From an uncultured Bacilli bacterium (GTDB lineage: Bacteria > Bacillota_I > Bacilli_A > RF39 > UBA660): a DNA stretch of 53,958 bases. Below the pieces are notes generated by a model. The model was given only the letters and a program-made list of their open reading frames with translations, had not been told where the DNA came from and did no database searches. Numbering within the stretch: the first letter of the stretch is position 1; each line of letters begins with the position of its first letter. Location of the stretch: contig CAJUGF010000005.1 of assembly GCA_910585915.1 (NCBI GenBank), positions 4,182 to 58,139 on the forward strand, in the 5' to 3' direction. Positions 34,803-43,711 of this stretch are shown here, one piece after another. The position numbers and the translations under genes were made by a program.

Positions 34803-35225
34803 ATCCTTGTTTTTGATTTGTATGATTTTGTTAGTGTTATTCGAAAAGAAAATATTTCTAAAGGTAATTTTCGTTTTGCAAATTCTTTATATTTGGAAGA
34901 TATTTTAAAGAAAATTGAAAGTATGAGTAAAGATACTTTTGATGATATTATTGCTAAGTATGTTGAGATGAATATCGCTCATCCTTTTTTAGAAGGAAAT
35001 GGTGGAAGTACGAGAATTTGGTTGGATTTAATTTTAAAGAAAAATATAAATAAAATTGTTGATTGGGAAAATATTGATAAAAAATTATATTTTCAAGCAA
35101 TGGAGAGAAGTCCTGTTAATAATTTAGAAATTAAGACATTAATTGGTGAACATTTAACGGATGATTTTAGTTTAGAATCTATATTTAAATGTATTGAAAC
35201 TTCTTATTATTATGAAGTAGAATAA
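34803..35225 (+). pseudogene. Truncated Fic-family AMP-transferase gene
   Basis: The frame reads DLYDFVSVIRKENISKGNFRFANSLYLE, then IAHPFLEGNGGSTRIWLDLILKK, the core of Fic proteins. The usual HPFxEGNGRxxR motif has Gly in place of the first Arg. About 60 N-terminal residues are missing, an in-frame stop lies at 34800-34802, and only TTG 34818 without an SD could start it. Fic proteins transfer AMP to target proteins. Loss of both the start and a phosphate-binding Arg points to a dead gene. Confidence 0.75.
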
Positions 35226-35280
35226 GGATAAGTTGACTTGGTAAATTGTATCAAGTTTTTTTTAAAATTGAGGTGTTATA

Positions 35281-35763
35281 ATGGATATAAATTGGAGAGA
35301 TAGAAGAGGAAGAAAAGCAGATGGGATACATTTGAACTGGAGATTTGAGTTACATACTGAATATATGATGTTTGCAGAACGAGTGCTTTTGTTATCTAAA
35401 ATTCATGGTTGGAATTTTTGGGGTGGTGGAGTTGATAACTACGCTATTACATTGTCTCAGAATAAAAGAGATGGTCTTTATATTACAATTCGAATTAATC
35501 CGTGTGATGATTATAAGTATTATGTAAGTTATACTAGTGAGATCAATCCTAATAATATTTTAAAAGAGCAATACAAGGAATGTATTGGTGAAACTTTTGA
35601 TGAAGCAGTTTCTTTTCTTAATCATTATTTAGAACGTAATCAGTATGAACCAGAGTATCAGCATCTTACTCATTGTTTTATGGGTGGAGCATATGATCGT
35701 TATCCTCTTGCAAAGAAATGGGCTTATGAGGAGTTAGAACAGAGAAGTGCAATAGGAGTATGA
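35281..35763 (+). CDS. Hypothetical protein, 160 aa
   Basis: GAGGTG precedes the ATG. The sequence starts MDINWRDRRGRKADGIHLNWRF and has many aromatic residues and a mixed alpha/beta look. There is no signal or membrane segment and no family is recognised. A 33-aa ORF follows after four bases. Confidence 0.65.
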   Translation: MDINWRDRRGRKADGIHLNWRFELHTEYMMFAERVLLLSKIHGWNFWGGGVDNYAITLSQNKRDGLYITIRINPCDDYKYYVSYTSEINPNNILKEQYKECIGETFDEAVSFLNHYLERNQYEPEYQHLTHCFMGGAYDRYPLAKKWAYEELEQRSAIGV

Positions 35764-35767
35764 TTTT

Positions 35768-35869
35768 ATGAGGTGGAGTGATTATCAAAAGGAAAATTAT
35801 TGTGGAAAACCAAATTATTTGGCTGGTTATTTAATTCATCATTTTGATTTTATAGCTGTTCATAAGTAA
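35768..35869 (+). CDS. Small ORF, 33 aa
   Basis: ATG 35768 with GGAG (35755-35758) in the end of the gene before. It encodes MRWSDYQKENYCGKPNYLAG and 13 more residues. It may be a small protein coupled to the 160-aa protein, or a remnant. Confidence 0.35.
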   Translation: MRWSDYQKENYCGKPNYLAGYLIHHFDFIAVHK

Positions 35870-35954
35870 CTGAAATCTTACAGAATTGTAACGATTTTAG
35901 TTCTTTTTTTGCGTTATAATTTAATAAGTTTAGATTTTATTTTGAAAGGTATTT

Positions 35955-36614
35955 ATGAAGAAGTTATTAAATTATATCATCCCAAAATATGCTTATATTC
36001 CACTTTTACTAGCAATGCTTATGAATTTTATTGCTTATTATTGTACTCCTTTGATTACTAATTCTATGACTCATTATGATGCATCTGTTTTTGTTGATAA
36101 CAATATTCCGTTTTTTCCAGTTTTTATCGTATTTTATATTTTTGCTTTTATTCAATGGGTAGTAGGTTATATTATGATCGCTCGTGAAAGTAAGTCTGTT
36201 TGTTATTATGTAATATTTGCTGATATAGTTGCTAAAATTATGTGTCTTTTTTTCTTTGTGGTTTTTCCTACTACGATTGAAAGACCTGTTGTTTCTTCAG
36301 ATAATCTTTTGCTTTCGTTAACTAATTTTATCTATCAGTTGGATGCACCGATTAATCTTTTTCCATCCATTCATTGTTTGGAAAGTTGGATATGCTTTCG
36401 AGGATCACTTCATTTAAAAAAGGTACCTCGATGGTATAAATATTTTATGTTTATAACTACCGTTCTTGTTTGTTTATCTACAGTGTTTGTAAAACAACAT
36501 GTGATAGTGGATGTTATTGGTGGAATTATGGTTGCTGAAATTGGACTAATGATTATGAAGAAATTTTATGGTCATAGAACTTTTATGAAATCAAAGTTTC
36601 TTTTTTTCTTCTAG
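35955..36614 (+). CDS. PAP2-superfamily membrane phosphatase
   Basis: The 219-aa protein has five or six membrane segments. It carries the PAP2 motifs: TTIERP (remnant of KxxxxxxRP), PSIHCLESW (PSGH-like) and KQHVIVDVIGG (second His with Asp). Such enzymes dephosphorylate lipid phosphates such as undecaprenyl pyrophosphate or phosphatidate. TATAAT at 35915-35920 may be its promoter. Confidence 0.85.
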   Translation: MKKLLNYIIPKYAYIPLLLAMLMNFIAYYCTPLITNSMTHYDASVFVDNNIPFFPVFIVFYIFAFIQWVVGYIMIARESKSVCYYVIFADIVAKIMCLFFFVVFPTTIERPVVSSDNLLLSLTNFIYQLDAPINLFPSIHCLESWICFRGSLHLKKVPRWYKYFMFITTVLVCLSTVFVKQHVIVDVIGGIMVAEIGLMIMKKFYGHRTFMKSKFLFFF

Positions 36615-36624
36615 TATTAACAAT

Positions 36625-36653
36625 TTGACATTTTTCTTATTATTTTGTATGAT
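36625..36653 (+). promoter_or_regulatory. SigA promoter of the LysR-NUDIX operon
   Basis: TTGACA (36625-36630), 17-base spacer, TATGAT (36648-36653); a GTG start follows after GGGGTG. Confidence 0.8.
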
Positions 36654-36680
36654 ATGTTCAATTTTTAGGGGTGAATTTTT

Positions 36681-37583
36681 GTGCTTAGTTTAGAAGATTT
36701 AAGAAATAATTTTTCTATTTATTATGATTTTTATATTTCTGCAAAAGAAAGAAGTTTTTCTGAAGCCGGTAGGAAGTATTTTATAACGCCATCTAGTCTT
36801 ACTCGCAGTGTTGCAAAATTAGAAGATTTATTAGATTTAAAACTAGTAAATACGAGTAATACTGGTTTTGAGCTTACTTTGGATGGAGAGCGATTACAAA
36901 AAAAGTTGAATGATTTTTTTGATACTATTGATAATTATCAAAAGCAAAGTGAACTTAAAGATACCCATTTAGTTTTGACTATTGGAATGACTCGAAATAT
37001 TTCTGATTATACTTTTACTAAGTATTTGATTCACTTTAATCGAATGTATCCAGATGTACAGGTAAATATTATCACAGATGGAGCTTCTAATTTAAATGAT
37101 TATTTAGTAAATCATAAAATCGATGTTTTAATTGATTATTTGCCCCATATTAATTCTACTGAGAAACATGAATTAGAAATAGTTCCTTTTACACAATATC
37201 GTACTTGTTTTGCTTGTTCTAGGTCTTATTATAAAAAAATTAGTTCTAAAGTAAAATCTTTAAAAGATTTGAAAAATTTTAAATTAATTATACCTGGAAG
37301 TTCTAGAAGACGACAAGGCTTAGATGAAGTATTGCAGCAAAATGGTATCGAATTGCAACCACTCTTGCAAATGCCTGATTCTAGACTTATGTCTGAGATG
37401 GTGAAGGCAAATGATTTTATTGGTTATTTTATTGAAGATGAACTCGCTGACTTTGATTTAGTTGAATTAAAGTTAGTTGAAATGTTGCCATCAAATGCGA
37501 TAGGAGTTATTTATCCAAAAAGAACAATTAATGCGGTTGCTCGAAATTTTGTAAATTCACTATTGAATTATGAAGGTGTATGA
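36681..37583 (+). CDS. LysR-family transcriptional regulator (first)
   Basis: The 300-aa protein starts at GTG. It has an N-terminal winged HTH (AKERSFSEAGRKYFITPSSLTRSVAKLEDLLDLKLVNTS, residues about 17-60) and a periplasmic-binding-like effector domain (about 92-295). The NUDIX gene starts one base after its stop. It is transcribed with its neighbour rather than divergent from it, unlike most LysR genes. A second LysR gene lies 3.2 kb on, before another metabolic pair. Confidence 0.88.
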   Translation: MLSLEDLRNNFSIYYDFYISAKERSFSEAGRKYFITPSSLTRSVAKLEDLLDLKLVNTSNTGFELTLDGERLQKKLNDFFDTIDNYQKQSELKDTHLVLTIGMTRNISDYTFTKYLIHFNRMYPDVQVNIITDGASNLNDYLVNHKIDVLIDYLPHINSTEKHELEIVPFTQYRTCFACSRSYYKKISSKVKSLKDLKNFKLIIPGSSRRRQGLDEVLQQNGIELQPLLQMPDSRLMSEMVKANDFIGYFIEDELADFDLVELKLVEMLPSNAIGVIYPKRTINAVARNFVNSLLNYEGV

Positions 37584-37584
37584 A

Positions 37585-38166
37585 ATGAAGATTTTTGATA
37601 ATTTTGTTCCATTTAAAAAGTGCTTAACTGATGCCGATTTTGGCTTGGAAGAGAAGGAAATGAAGAAATATCGTCATCGTTTTGGTGCTCGAGGAATTAT
37701 TGTAAATGATCTTGGAAAAGTTGCCCTTTTGTATAAAGAAAAGAAAAATGAATATAAGTTAATCGGTGGTGGAGTTTACGCTAATGAAGATCCAGAGGTT
37801 GCCTTCATACGTGAGGCGTTAGAAGAATGTGGCTGTCATATAGAAATTGAACAATTTTTAGGAACTTTTGAAGAGATTAAGTCACAAGATGCTTTTAAAC
37901 AAACTTCTTATATTTATTTAGCACATGTTGTTTTGGATACTGGAAGTTTAAATTTAACTGCTCAAGAAAAGGGAGAAGGATCTCGCTTAGTTTGGTGTGA
38001 TATTGATGAAGCTATTTCGCTGGTGTCTAATTCTCTAGATCATCTTGTAGGGTCTATTTATGAAGGATATTTTAGTGTTTATCATGCTCGATTTATTGTT
38101 CGACGAGATGCCGAAATTTTGAAATTTTATGCAAGTTTTCAATGTAATTATAAAAAAAATAGTTAA
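37585..38166 (+). CDS. NUDIX hydrolase
   Basis: Start at ATG 37585, since GAAGGTG overlaps the earlier ATG at 37570. The 193-aa protein has a perfect Nudix box (G-x5-E-x7-REALEECG, about residues 59-81). Nudix enzymes hydrolyse nucleoside diphosphates linked to another group. The substrate is unknown; coupling to a LysR regulator suggests a specific metabolite. Confidence 0.9.
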   Translation: MKIFDNFVPFKKCLTDADFGLEEKEMKKYRHRFGARGIIVNDLGKVALLYKEKKNEYKLIGGGVYANEDPEVAFIREALEECGCHIEIEQFLGTFEEIKSQDAFKQTSYIYLAHVVLDTGSLNLTAQEKGEGSRLVWCDIDEAISLVSNSLDHLVGSIYEGYFSVYHARFIVRRDAEILKFYASFQCNYKKNS

Positions 38167-38170
38167 TATT

Positions 38171-38203
38171 TTGTTTTGCAAATTCGCAAAGCAATTTTTT
38201 TTT
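38171..38203 (+). terminator. Terminator of LysR-NUDIX
   Basis: TTGTTTTGC / GCAAAGCAA with one wobble pair and a long T run. Confidence 0.8.
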
Positions 38204-38260
38204 TTCTATTTTGGAAAAATTTACCTTTAGGATATAATCATTGCAACAGGGGGAATAGCC

Positions 38261-39997
38261 ATGAAAAATGTCGCTTTAATTGGAGTAGGACCGCATGCTA
38301 AACGTATTTATTTAGAATATTTTAAGAAGCATAAAGTTAATTTAGCTTTGGTGGTGGAGCTAGATTCTAAGAAAACATTAACAAAAGATTATTTATATTC
38401 TCATAATTTTAAGCATACTAAGATTTTTACTATTCCAGACTCTATGAAGGATAATGAACATTTATCTGAGCTTTTATTTAACCAGTTAGTAGCTGTTTGT
38501 GAAACTTTAGAGATTACTCATATTATGATTTCTACTGAACCAAAAGCACATTTTATGTATTTAGAGTTTGCGTTAAAAAATAATATTCATGTTTTAACGG
38601 ATAAGCCGATTACAGTTACTAAAAATATGACTAGTCTTTCTAGTATTCGTAGAGTAAGAGATCAATATTATAAAATATTAGAACTTGCAAAAGATTCTAA
38701 AGCAAATTGTAAGGTTATGTGTCAGCGGCAGTATCATCGAGGGTATGATGAAGTAAAAAGAGTTCTTCGTGAAACTGTTATGAAGTATCAAATTCCAATT
38801 ACTTATATTGATATTTTTCATTCTGATGGAAATTGGGAGATGCCACATGATTTAGATAAAGAAAATCATCCTTATAAGTATGGTTATGGTAAATTATTTC
38901 ATAGTGGTTATCATTTTATTGATTTATTAAGCGACTTTATTAAAATAAATGATTGTTTGGGTAACAATAAAAAAATCGTAAAAGGTGAAGTTTTTTCTAA
39001 GGTTTTTACTCCAAATGATGAACTTCAATGTATTAATATTGAAGATTATAAGCGATTATTTCAAAATCATGATGTACCAAGTTTTTATACAGAAAATTCG
39101 GGGTTAAGATTTAAAAAGTATGGAGAAAAGAATTATCATGGATTATTTACTTTTTATAATAAACAAGGGTTAACGATGACTACTGCTAGTTTGAATTTAC
39201 TTCATGATGGGGTTTCAAGACGTTCATGGATTGAAACAAGAGATTTTTATAAAAGTAATGGTCGTATTCGTCATGAACGAATTGATATTGAAGTTGGTCA
39301 TTTATTAAATATTCAAATTCATAGTTATCAATCAAAAGAAATTAGCGAGAGAACAGATAATGAGACAGGCGTTGGTGGTTTAGAACATTTTGATATTTAT
39401 TTTTTTAAGAATCCTTTATTAAATGATCAACCGTTTAAAGAAATTCATTTAAGTGATCTTTATTCTTCGAAAGAAAAAGAAAATATTCAAGGATTTAATG
39501 AATTATCTCGCGAAGATTTTATTACTAATTTTTTGCAAAACAATGATTGTAAAGGCGATATAAAAGATCAGGCCTTGGCTATTGAAATTTTATATTCTTG
39601 TTCTAAAGGAATACGTAATCATTATAAAAATATTAAGCGTGTTGAAACGATTCAAATGCGTAATGATTATCCTTTTGATATTAAGAAACTTTGTCGTTAT
39701 TCTAATCTACTTAATGTTCGTTTAGAAAAGAAATTAGTTAATCAATTTACTTGCTTTGATGATATTTATCAAATTGATGTGATGATGAATTATGTTGAAT
39801 CTAAAAAATTGTATGAAGTATATATGGTTATTGATGATGATAAAACATTGGTGAGTGGTTTATTAACTAGAGTATTTAAAAGTAAATTGTCTGCAAAAAT
39901 GTATTATTTTTTCTTATCTTATTTAGGAAAGTATAAGAAAATATTAAAGTTAGGATCTATTATAGAGCATACTAAAATAAAAAATTTTGATTATTAG
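38261..39997 (+). CDS. Gfo/Idh/MocA-like oxidoreductase, 578 aa
   Basis: It opens with a Rossmann motif (VALIGVGPHAKR) and has THIMISTEPKAHFMYLEFALKNNIHVLTDKPITV (DKP in the place of EKP), as in Gfo/Idh/MocA dehydrogenases. It is about 200 residues longer than usual, with an extra C-terminal region of unknown type. The family oxidises or reduces sugars and related compounds with NAD(P). It is a single-gene unit between terminators. Confidence 0.82.
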   Translation: MKNVALIGVGPHAKRIYLEYFKKHKVNLALVVELDSKKTLTKDYLYSHNFKHTKIFTIPDSMKDNEHLSELLFNQLVAVCETLEITHIMISTEPKAHFMYLEFALKNNIHVLTDKPITVTKNMTSLSSIRRVRDQYYKILELAKDSKANCKVMCQRQYHRGYDEVKRVLRETVMKYQIPITYIDIFHSDGNWEMPHDLDKENHPYKYGYGKLFHSGYHFIDLLSDFIKINDCLGNNKKIVKGEVFSKVFTPNDELQCINIEDYKRLFQNHDVPSFYTENSGLRFKKYGEKNYHGLFTFYNKQGLTMTTASLNLLHDGVSRRSWIETRDFYKSNGRIRHERIDIEVGHLLNIQIHSYQSKEISERTDNETGVGGLEHFDIYFFKNPLLNDQPFKEIHLSDLYSSKEKENIQGFNELSREDFITNFLQNNDCKGDIKDQALAIEILYSCSKGIRNHYKNIKRVETIQMRNDYPFDIKKLCRYSNLLNVRLEKKLVNQFTCFDDIYQIDVMMNYVESKKLYEVYMVIDDDKTLVSGLLTRVFKSKLSAKMYYFFLSYLGKYKKILKLGSIIEHTKIKNFDY

Positions 39998-40030
39998 TAC
40001 AATATTTGAACGATTTTTGTACTTTTTTTG
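39996..40030 (+). terminator. Terminator of the Gfo/Idh gene
   Basis: AGTACAA / TTGTACT (39996-40002, 40017-40023) followed by T7. Confidence 0.75.
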
Positions 40031-40111
40031 TATTGCAAAATTATTTTGTCTTTATATAATATGGTAAATTTGAGTTAACTCTGTTGTGTTGACTTAAATT
40101 TTATTATTTCC

Positions 40112-40140
40112 TTGACAATTTGCATTCTTTTTTTTAGAAT
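40112..40140 (+). promoter_or_regulatory. SigA promoter
   Basis: TTGACA (40112-40117), 17-base spacer, TAGAAT (40135-40140), upstream of the gene at 40181. Confidence 0.8.
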
Positions 40141-40180
40141 ATTTGGCAAATTATGGAATTTTTTCGAGGGGGAAATATGT

Positions 40181-40696
40181 ATGAAATCACAATTTGATGT
40201 TGATAAGCTTTTGACTTTGCATTCTGATTTACAAGATATTTCTCGAAAATATTCAGACTTAAATGTTTTAATTTCGGATAATATTGTTAAAAATTATAAT
40301 ATTCTGGAAATAAAACAACAATTACTTTTTTTATTTTCGAAGTTTCAATCTGCACGTTATTTTATTAAAACTCCTGTTGAAGATAAGTCTTTTGTTTTGT
40401 CTCCGTCATTTGCTAGAAGGGAAGGTTATAAACATTTTAATGATAGTATGGTAGAAAATGCTGTTGCTACACTGATTGATAACGAACTTTTGATATCTTC
40501 TATTTATGATCATCTTATTACTATTGCACGTAAGTTGACTTTGGCGGAAGTGGATTATTTTTATTATACTTTTATTACTCATAGAACAGAAGAAACAATT
40601 GCTTTTAAAATGGGTATTTGTAAAACGTCCTTACAGCGTATTAAAAAGAGCTGTTTGTTTAAATTATGGGTTGAATATAATGACTACTTTAAATAA
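40181..40696 (+). CDS. Sigma-70 region 4-like / ArpU-like DNA-binding protein, 171 aa
   Basis: Start at ATG 40181 with GAGGGGG upstream; a longer reading would begin inside the promoter -35. The C-terminal ARKLTLAEVDYFYYTFITHRTEETIAFKMGICKTSLQRIKKSCLFKL resembles the HTH of sigma region 4 and phage ArpU/RinA activators. The N-terminal 110 residues are helical and not recognised. It lies between the oxidoreductase and the second LysR gene and may regulate this cluster. Confidence 0.65.
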   Translation: MKSQFDVDKLLTLHSDLQDISRKYSDLNVLISDNIVKNYNILEIKQQLLFLFSKFQSARYFIKTPVEDKSFVLSPSFARREGYKHFNDSMVENAVATLIDNELLISSIYDHLITIARKLTLAEVDYFYYTFITHRTEETIAFKMGICKTSLQRIKKSCLFKLWVEYNDYFK

Positions 40697-40785
40697 AAGA
40701 AGTCTTTTTTGTAATTATGTGTATCTCATTTTAAAAATTTTGTTATAATGTTGTTGTTAGAAGAATTTTAAAGTGAGGTGATTTA

Positions 40786-41664
40786 ATGTCACTAAGTTCT
40801 CTAAAAATGAATTTGGATTTTATAAGAACTTTTACTGTTCTTGGACAGTCTCGAAATATGACTGAGGCAAGTCGAAAGCTAGGAGTGGATACTAGTTATG
40901 TTTCTAGGCATATTAAACAGTTAGAGCAGGAGCTTCAAACAAAACTTATTATTCCAGGTCCTAAAAATAAAGAGATGCAGCTTACGGAAGCTGGAAAGTA
41001 TTTTTTTGAAAAATATGAGCGAGTTTATAATGAGATTTTGTTAACAGAAAAAAATTATCGCCAGATTGAACAGTTAGATAACTGTAAGATTACTTTAGGA
41101 ATTAGTTTGGATTTAGAAAAATTGATAATCAGAGATAAATTGTTTGAGTTTTTACAACAATATCCTAATATTAATCTTAAAATCTTTAATGGAGATTATG
41201 AACGATTATATAAGTTATTAAATCAATATAGTATCGATTTTGCTCTTTGTAAATTGAATGCAAAGAAGCGATTGGATTCTAATATTCAAGTGAAAAAGTT
41301 ATTTTCTGCTCAATATTGTTTAGCTTATGATGAGCGTAAATATACATTTTCTGATTATTCATATGCAACAATAATTTTACCAGTTAGTAATACGGATGAG
41401 AGAAAGATAATCAATGATTATCTTTTGGAAAATAACATTCACTTTCAACGGACGATTGAAGTAGAAACTTATGATCAGATGCTTTCGTATATTAATCGGG
41501 GTTTTGGTGTTGGATTTGTGTTAAAGGAATCTTTGGTTAATGAAAAGAAATTAACTGTTGATGATTTGGATTGCTTTGTGGATGTTTGTATTTTGTATAT
41601 TAAAGATAAGATTACACCATCGACTCTGGAATTATTAAAATTATTTGATGTAAAAGTAGTTTAA
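40786..41664 (+). CDS. LysR-family transcriptional regulator (second)
   Basis: The 292-aa protein has the winged HTH LGQSRNMTEASRKLGVDTSYVSRHIKQLEQELQTKLI (about 18-55) and an effector domain (about 95-290). GAGGTG precedes the ATG. A terminator separates it from the radical SAM gene 57 bases on. It is well diverged from the first LysR of this cluster. Confidence 0.88.
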   Translation: MSLSSLKMNLDFIRTFTVLGQSRNMTEASRKLGVDTSYVSRHIKQLEQELQTKLIIPGPKNKEMQLTEAGKYFFEKYERVYNEILLTEKNYRQIEQLDNCKITLGISLDLEKLIIRDKLFEFLQQYPNINLKIFNGDYERLYKLLNQYSIDFALCKLNAKKRLDSNIQVKKLFSAQYCLAYDERKYTFSDYSYATIILPVSNTDERKIINDYLLENNIHFQRTIEVETYDQMLSYINRGFGVGFVLKESLVNEKKLTVDDLDCFVDVCILYIKDKITPSTLELLKLFDVKVV

Positions 41665-41673
41665 GAATATTTT

Positions 41674-41697
41674 AACAAGCTTTAATGCTTGTTTTTT
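41674..41697 (+). terminator. Terminator of the second LysR gene
   Basis: AACAAGC / GCTTGTT (41674-41680, 41687-41693) with T7. Confidence 0.8.
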
Positions 41698-41721
41698 TGC
41701 GGTTTAAAGGAGATTTTGGTT

Positions 41722-42873
41722 ATGAAAAATAAAAGAAGCCTTGTAGATTTACATTATAGTTGGCTTGTAATTAACTCGATTGTTGGATGTACAAATGGTT
41801 GTAAATATTGTTTTTTAAATGATGGAAAAAATATGTGTTATCCAAAAATTTATGGAACTCCAGAGGAAGCAGTTTTAGAGCTTCTTAAATATAAATTCTA
41901 TGATAGGATTATTCCTTTGTGTTTGTTTCCTAATACAGATATTTTTTTGAATAAGAGAAATATTGATTATTTTTTACAAACTCTTGATTGTTTAGAGAAG
42001 TATGGAATTATGAATGATTTGATTGTGATTACAAAATGTAAGATTCCAGAATATGTGTTGGAGAAGTTTAAGGGTATGCAAGAAAAAGGACAAAAGATTG
42101 TTGTATATTTAAGTTATTCAGGGTTGGATAAGAATATTGAACCTAATGTTCAGCATCAAGATATAAAAGATAATTTTATTAATTTAAAGCGTTATGGTAT
42201 TTTATGTGTACATTATTTTCGTCCAATGATACCACAAAATTCAAGTAACTCTCGTATACAAGAAATTCTGAATTTTGTTCATTCTTATACAAAAGTTTCA
42301 GTAGTAACTGGTTTAATGTTTGATCCTGCTCGTAAGGATTTTTTTCATTTCTGGAAGCAATTACAATATCTAGATAGTAAAGAGATATCTTCTATTTCAT
42401 CTATATGGCCAGAAAATGCTTGGAATTATTTTGGTGCGACTTATAAACATCTACAATTAATTTATCATCTTAACTCTTGTGCTTTTTCTAGGATTTTAAG
42501 AAGGCCTTGTGTTATGTATTATAATTCTTTTCAATGCAAGAATTGTCATCATTGTGATTCTTTTCAACGTCGTCTTTGTAAGAAAGCTTATCAACATTTT
42601 GATTATAAGATGTTATCTCATAAAATTTTATATTATTTAAAGAAATTGGGTATTCGAGATTGTACATTTCAAATTTATTCTGATCATTCGGTTAAGTTGT
42701 TTGGAGATCCTCTTGATTCCCAGGTTTTGACTTACTTGTCTTTTGTTCTTGAAATTAGAGTTTCTATGGAGAATGGAAAAGGTCTTAGTGATATATATCA
42801 TTCTTCTATGAATGGGGGACAACCATATATTTTAAAGGAGGTGCCTTATGAATCGGGTACAATTATTTGTTGA
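41722..42873 (+). CDS. Radical SAM protein with a second cysteine cluster
   Basis: Start at ATG 41722, nine bases after AAAGGAG. The 383-aa protein has the CxxxCxxC cluster C23-x3-C27-x2-C30 (GCTNGCKYCFL), which binds the S-adenosylmethionine-cleaving 4Fe-4S centre. A downstream set (SCAF ... RPCVMYYNSFQCKNCHHCDSFQRRLC, about 254-298) may hold another iron-sulfur cluster. Layout is similar to spore-photoproduct-lyase/PA0069-type radical SAM proteins. It overlaps the MazG-like gene by 26 bases, so both act together. Reaction unknown. Confidence 0.85.
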   Translation: MKNKRSLVDLHYSWLVINSIVGCTNGCKYCFLNDGKNMCYPKIYGTPEEAVLELLKYKFYDRIIPLCLFPNTDIFLNKRNIDYFLQTLDCLEKYGIMNDLIVITKCKIPEYVLEKFKGMQEKGQKIVVYLSYSGLDKNIEPNVQHQDIKDNFINLKRYGILCVHYFRPMIPQNSSNSRIQEILNFVHSYTKVSVVTGLMFDPARKDFFHFWKQLQYLDSKEISSISSIWPENAWNYFGATYKHLQLIYHLNSCAFSRILRRPCVMYYNSFQCKNCHHCDSFQRRLCKKAYQHFDYKMLSHKILYYLKKLGIRDCTFQIYSDHSVKLFGDPLDSQVLTYLSFVLEIRVSMENGKGLSDIYHSSMNGGQPYILKEVPYESGTIIC

Positions 42874-43396
42874 TCAATTTTATGATCAAGCAATTTGTTT
42901 AAGTAATGCTTTTTCTATTACTAGAGAACATGATTGGAATGCTTTGATTATTTTGAACGAACTTTCAGTACAACTTGGACAGATTTATAATATTATGTAT
43001 GATAATGAAGTAGTAGGAGAAAGAAATAGAAAATTTTGTAATTTAGGAGATGAATTATCGGATGTGTTGTTACAGCTTTTATCTCTTTATGATTGTATGT
43101 ATTCTGATCCTATTCGAATTCAAAGTGAATTTCGTGAAATTCATTGGATGTCTTTACCTATCTTATTAGGGCAATTAAATGAAGCTGTAATGGAAAAATA
43201 TGGTTATCGTTTTAATAAGCCAAGGGAAGGATTCGAAAAGCTTGATGATTTTATTCAGCATCGGATTTTTTTACTGTTATCAATTGTTTTTCAAATTGCT
43301 GCTTTTCATGGGCTTGATATGAGCTTTGAATTTTCTGAAATGATTTTGGACGCAAATAATTTTTTAAATCAGAATTTCGTTTCTCAAATGCAATAA
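42848..43396 (+). CDS. MazG-like nucleotide pyrophosphohydrolase family protein
   Basis: AAAGGAGGTG precedes the ATG inside the radical SAM gene. The 182-aa all-helical product has a MazG-type ExxD metal motif in GDELSDVLLQLLSLYDCM. MazG enzymes cleave NTPs to NMP and pyrophosphate. Only one such motif is clear, so activity is uncertain. Its stop lies inside a long palindrome. Confidence 0.65.
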   Translation: MNRVQLFVDQFYDQAICLSNAFSITREHDWNALIILNELSVQLGQIYNIMYDNEVVGERNRKFCNLGDELSDVLLQLLSLYDCMYSDPIRIQSEFREIHWMSLPILLGQLNEAVMEKYGYRFNKPREGFEKLDDFIQHRIFLLLSIVFQIAAFHGLDMSFEFSEMILDANNFLNQNFVSQMQ

Positions 43397-43424
43397 TTAT
43401 TTGCGTATTTGCAAATAATTATTG
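43391..43424. promoter_or_regulatory. Long palindrome overlapping a promoter
   Basis: CAATAATTATTTGC and GCAAATAATTATTG (43391-43404, 43411-43424) form a perfect 14-bp inverted repeat. Its right arm overlaps TTGACT (43422-43427), which with TAAAAT (43444-43449, 16-base spacer) makes a promoter. No T run follows, so it may be an operator rather than a terminator. Confidence 0.55.
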
Positions 43425-43470
43425 ACTTTTGCCAATTTCTGGATAAAATATAGTTAGAAGTGAGGGCATT

Positions 43471-43687
43471 ATGAGAAAAGAAGAAGTAAAGAAAATCGTA
43501 ACAGAGATAGTGTTTGATTTTGGTGAGTTGTTAACTGAAGGTATTATGGAAAATCAGGACTTATTTCCCTTGCATACGTTTTATATCTGATCTTCAATCT
43601 CATGGCATATGTATTAATTTTGACTCTTTTGATCAGGAAATTGTGGATAAAGTTTATTGTGAAATGTGTGAATTTTTAATTCATTAA
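43471..43687 (+). pseudogene. Frameshifted small gene of unknown function
   Basis: With SD GTGAGGGC, the first frame encodes 39 residues (MRKEEVKKIVTEIVFDFGEL ...) to TGA 43588. The +1 frame continues with ISDLQSHGICINFDSFDQEI ... FLIH to TAA 43687. Together they would make about 70 residues, possibly acyl-carrier-like (DSFD in the place of DSL), but this is weak. It has its own promoter. Confidence 0.4.
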
Positions 43688-43711
43688 AAAAAGGTAGTTT
43701 GCTACCTTTTA
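43686..43711 (-). terminator. Terminator of the MMPL operon (minus strand)
   Basis: AAAGGTAG / CTACCTTT (43690-43697, 43702-43709) with an A run on the plus strand, which is a T run on the minus strand; it can also serve the plus strand. Confidence 0.75.

Noticed and set aside
43588..43590. TGA read as Trp (mycoplasma-type code), which would extend the small gene
   Set aside because: TGA ends many intact genes here and the only tRNA-Trp has anticodon CCA; in addition the continuation is in another frame.
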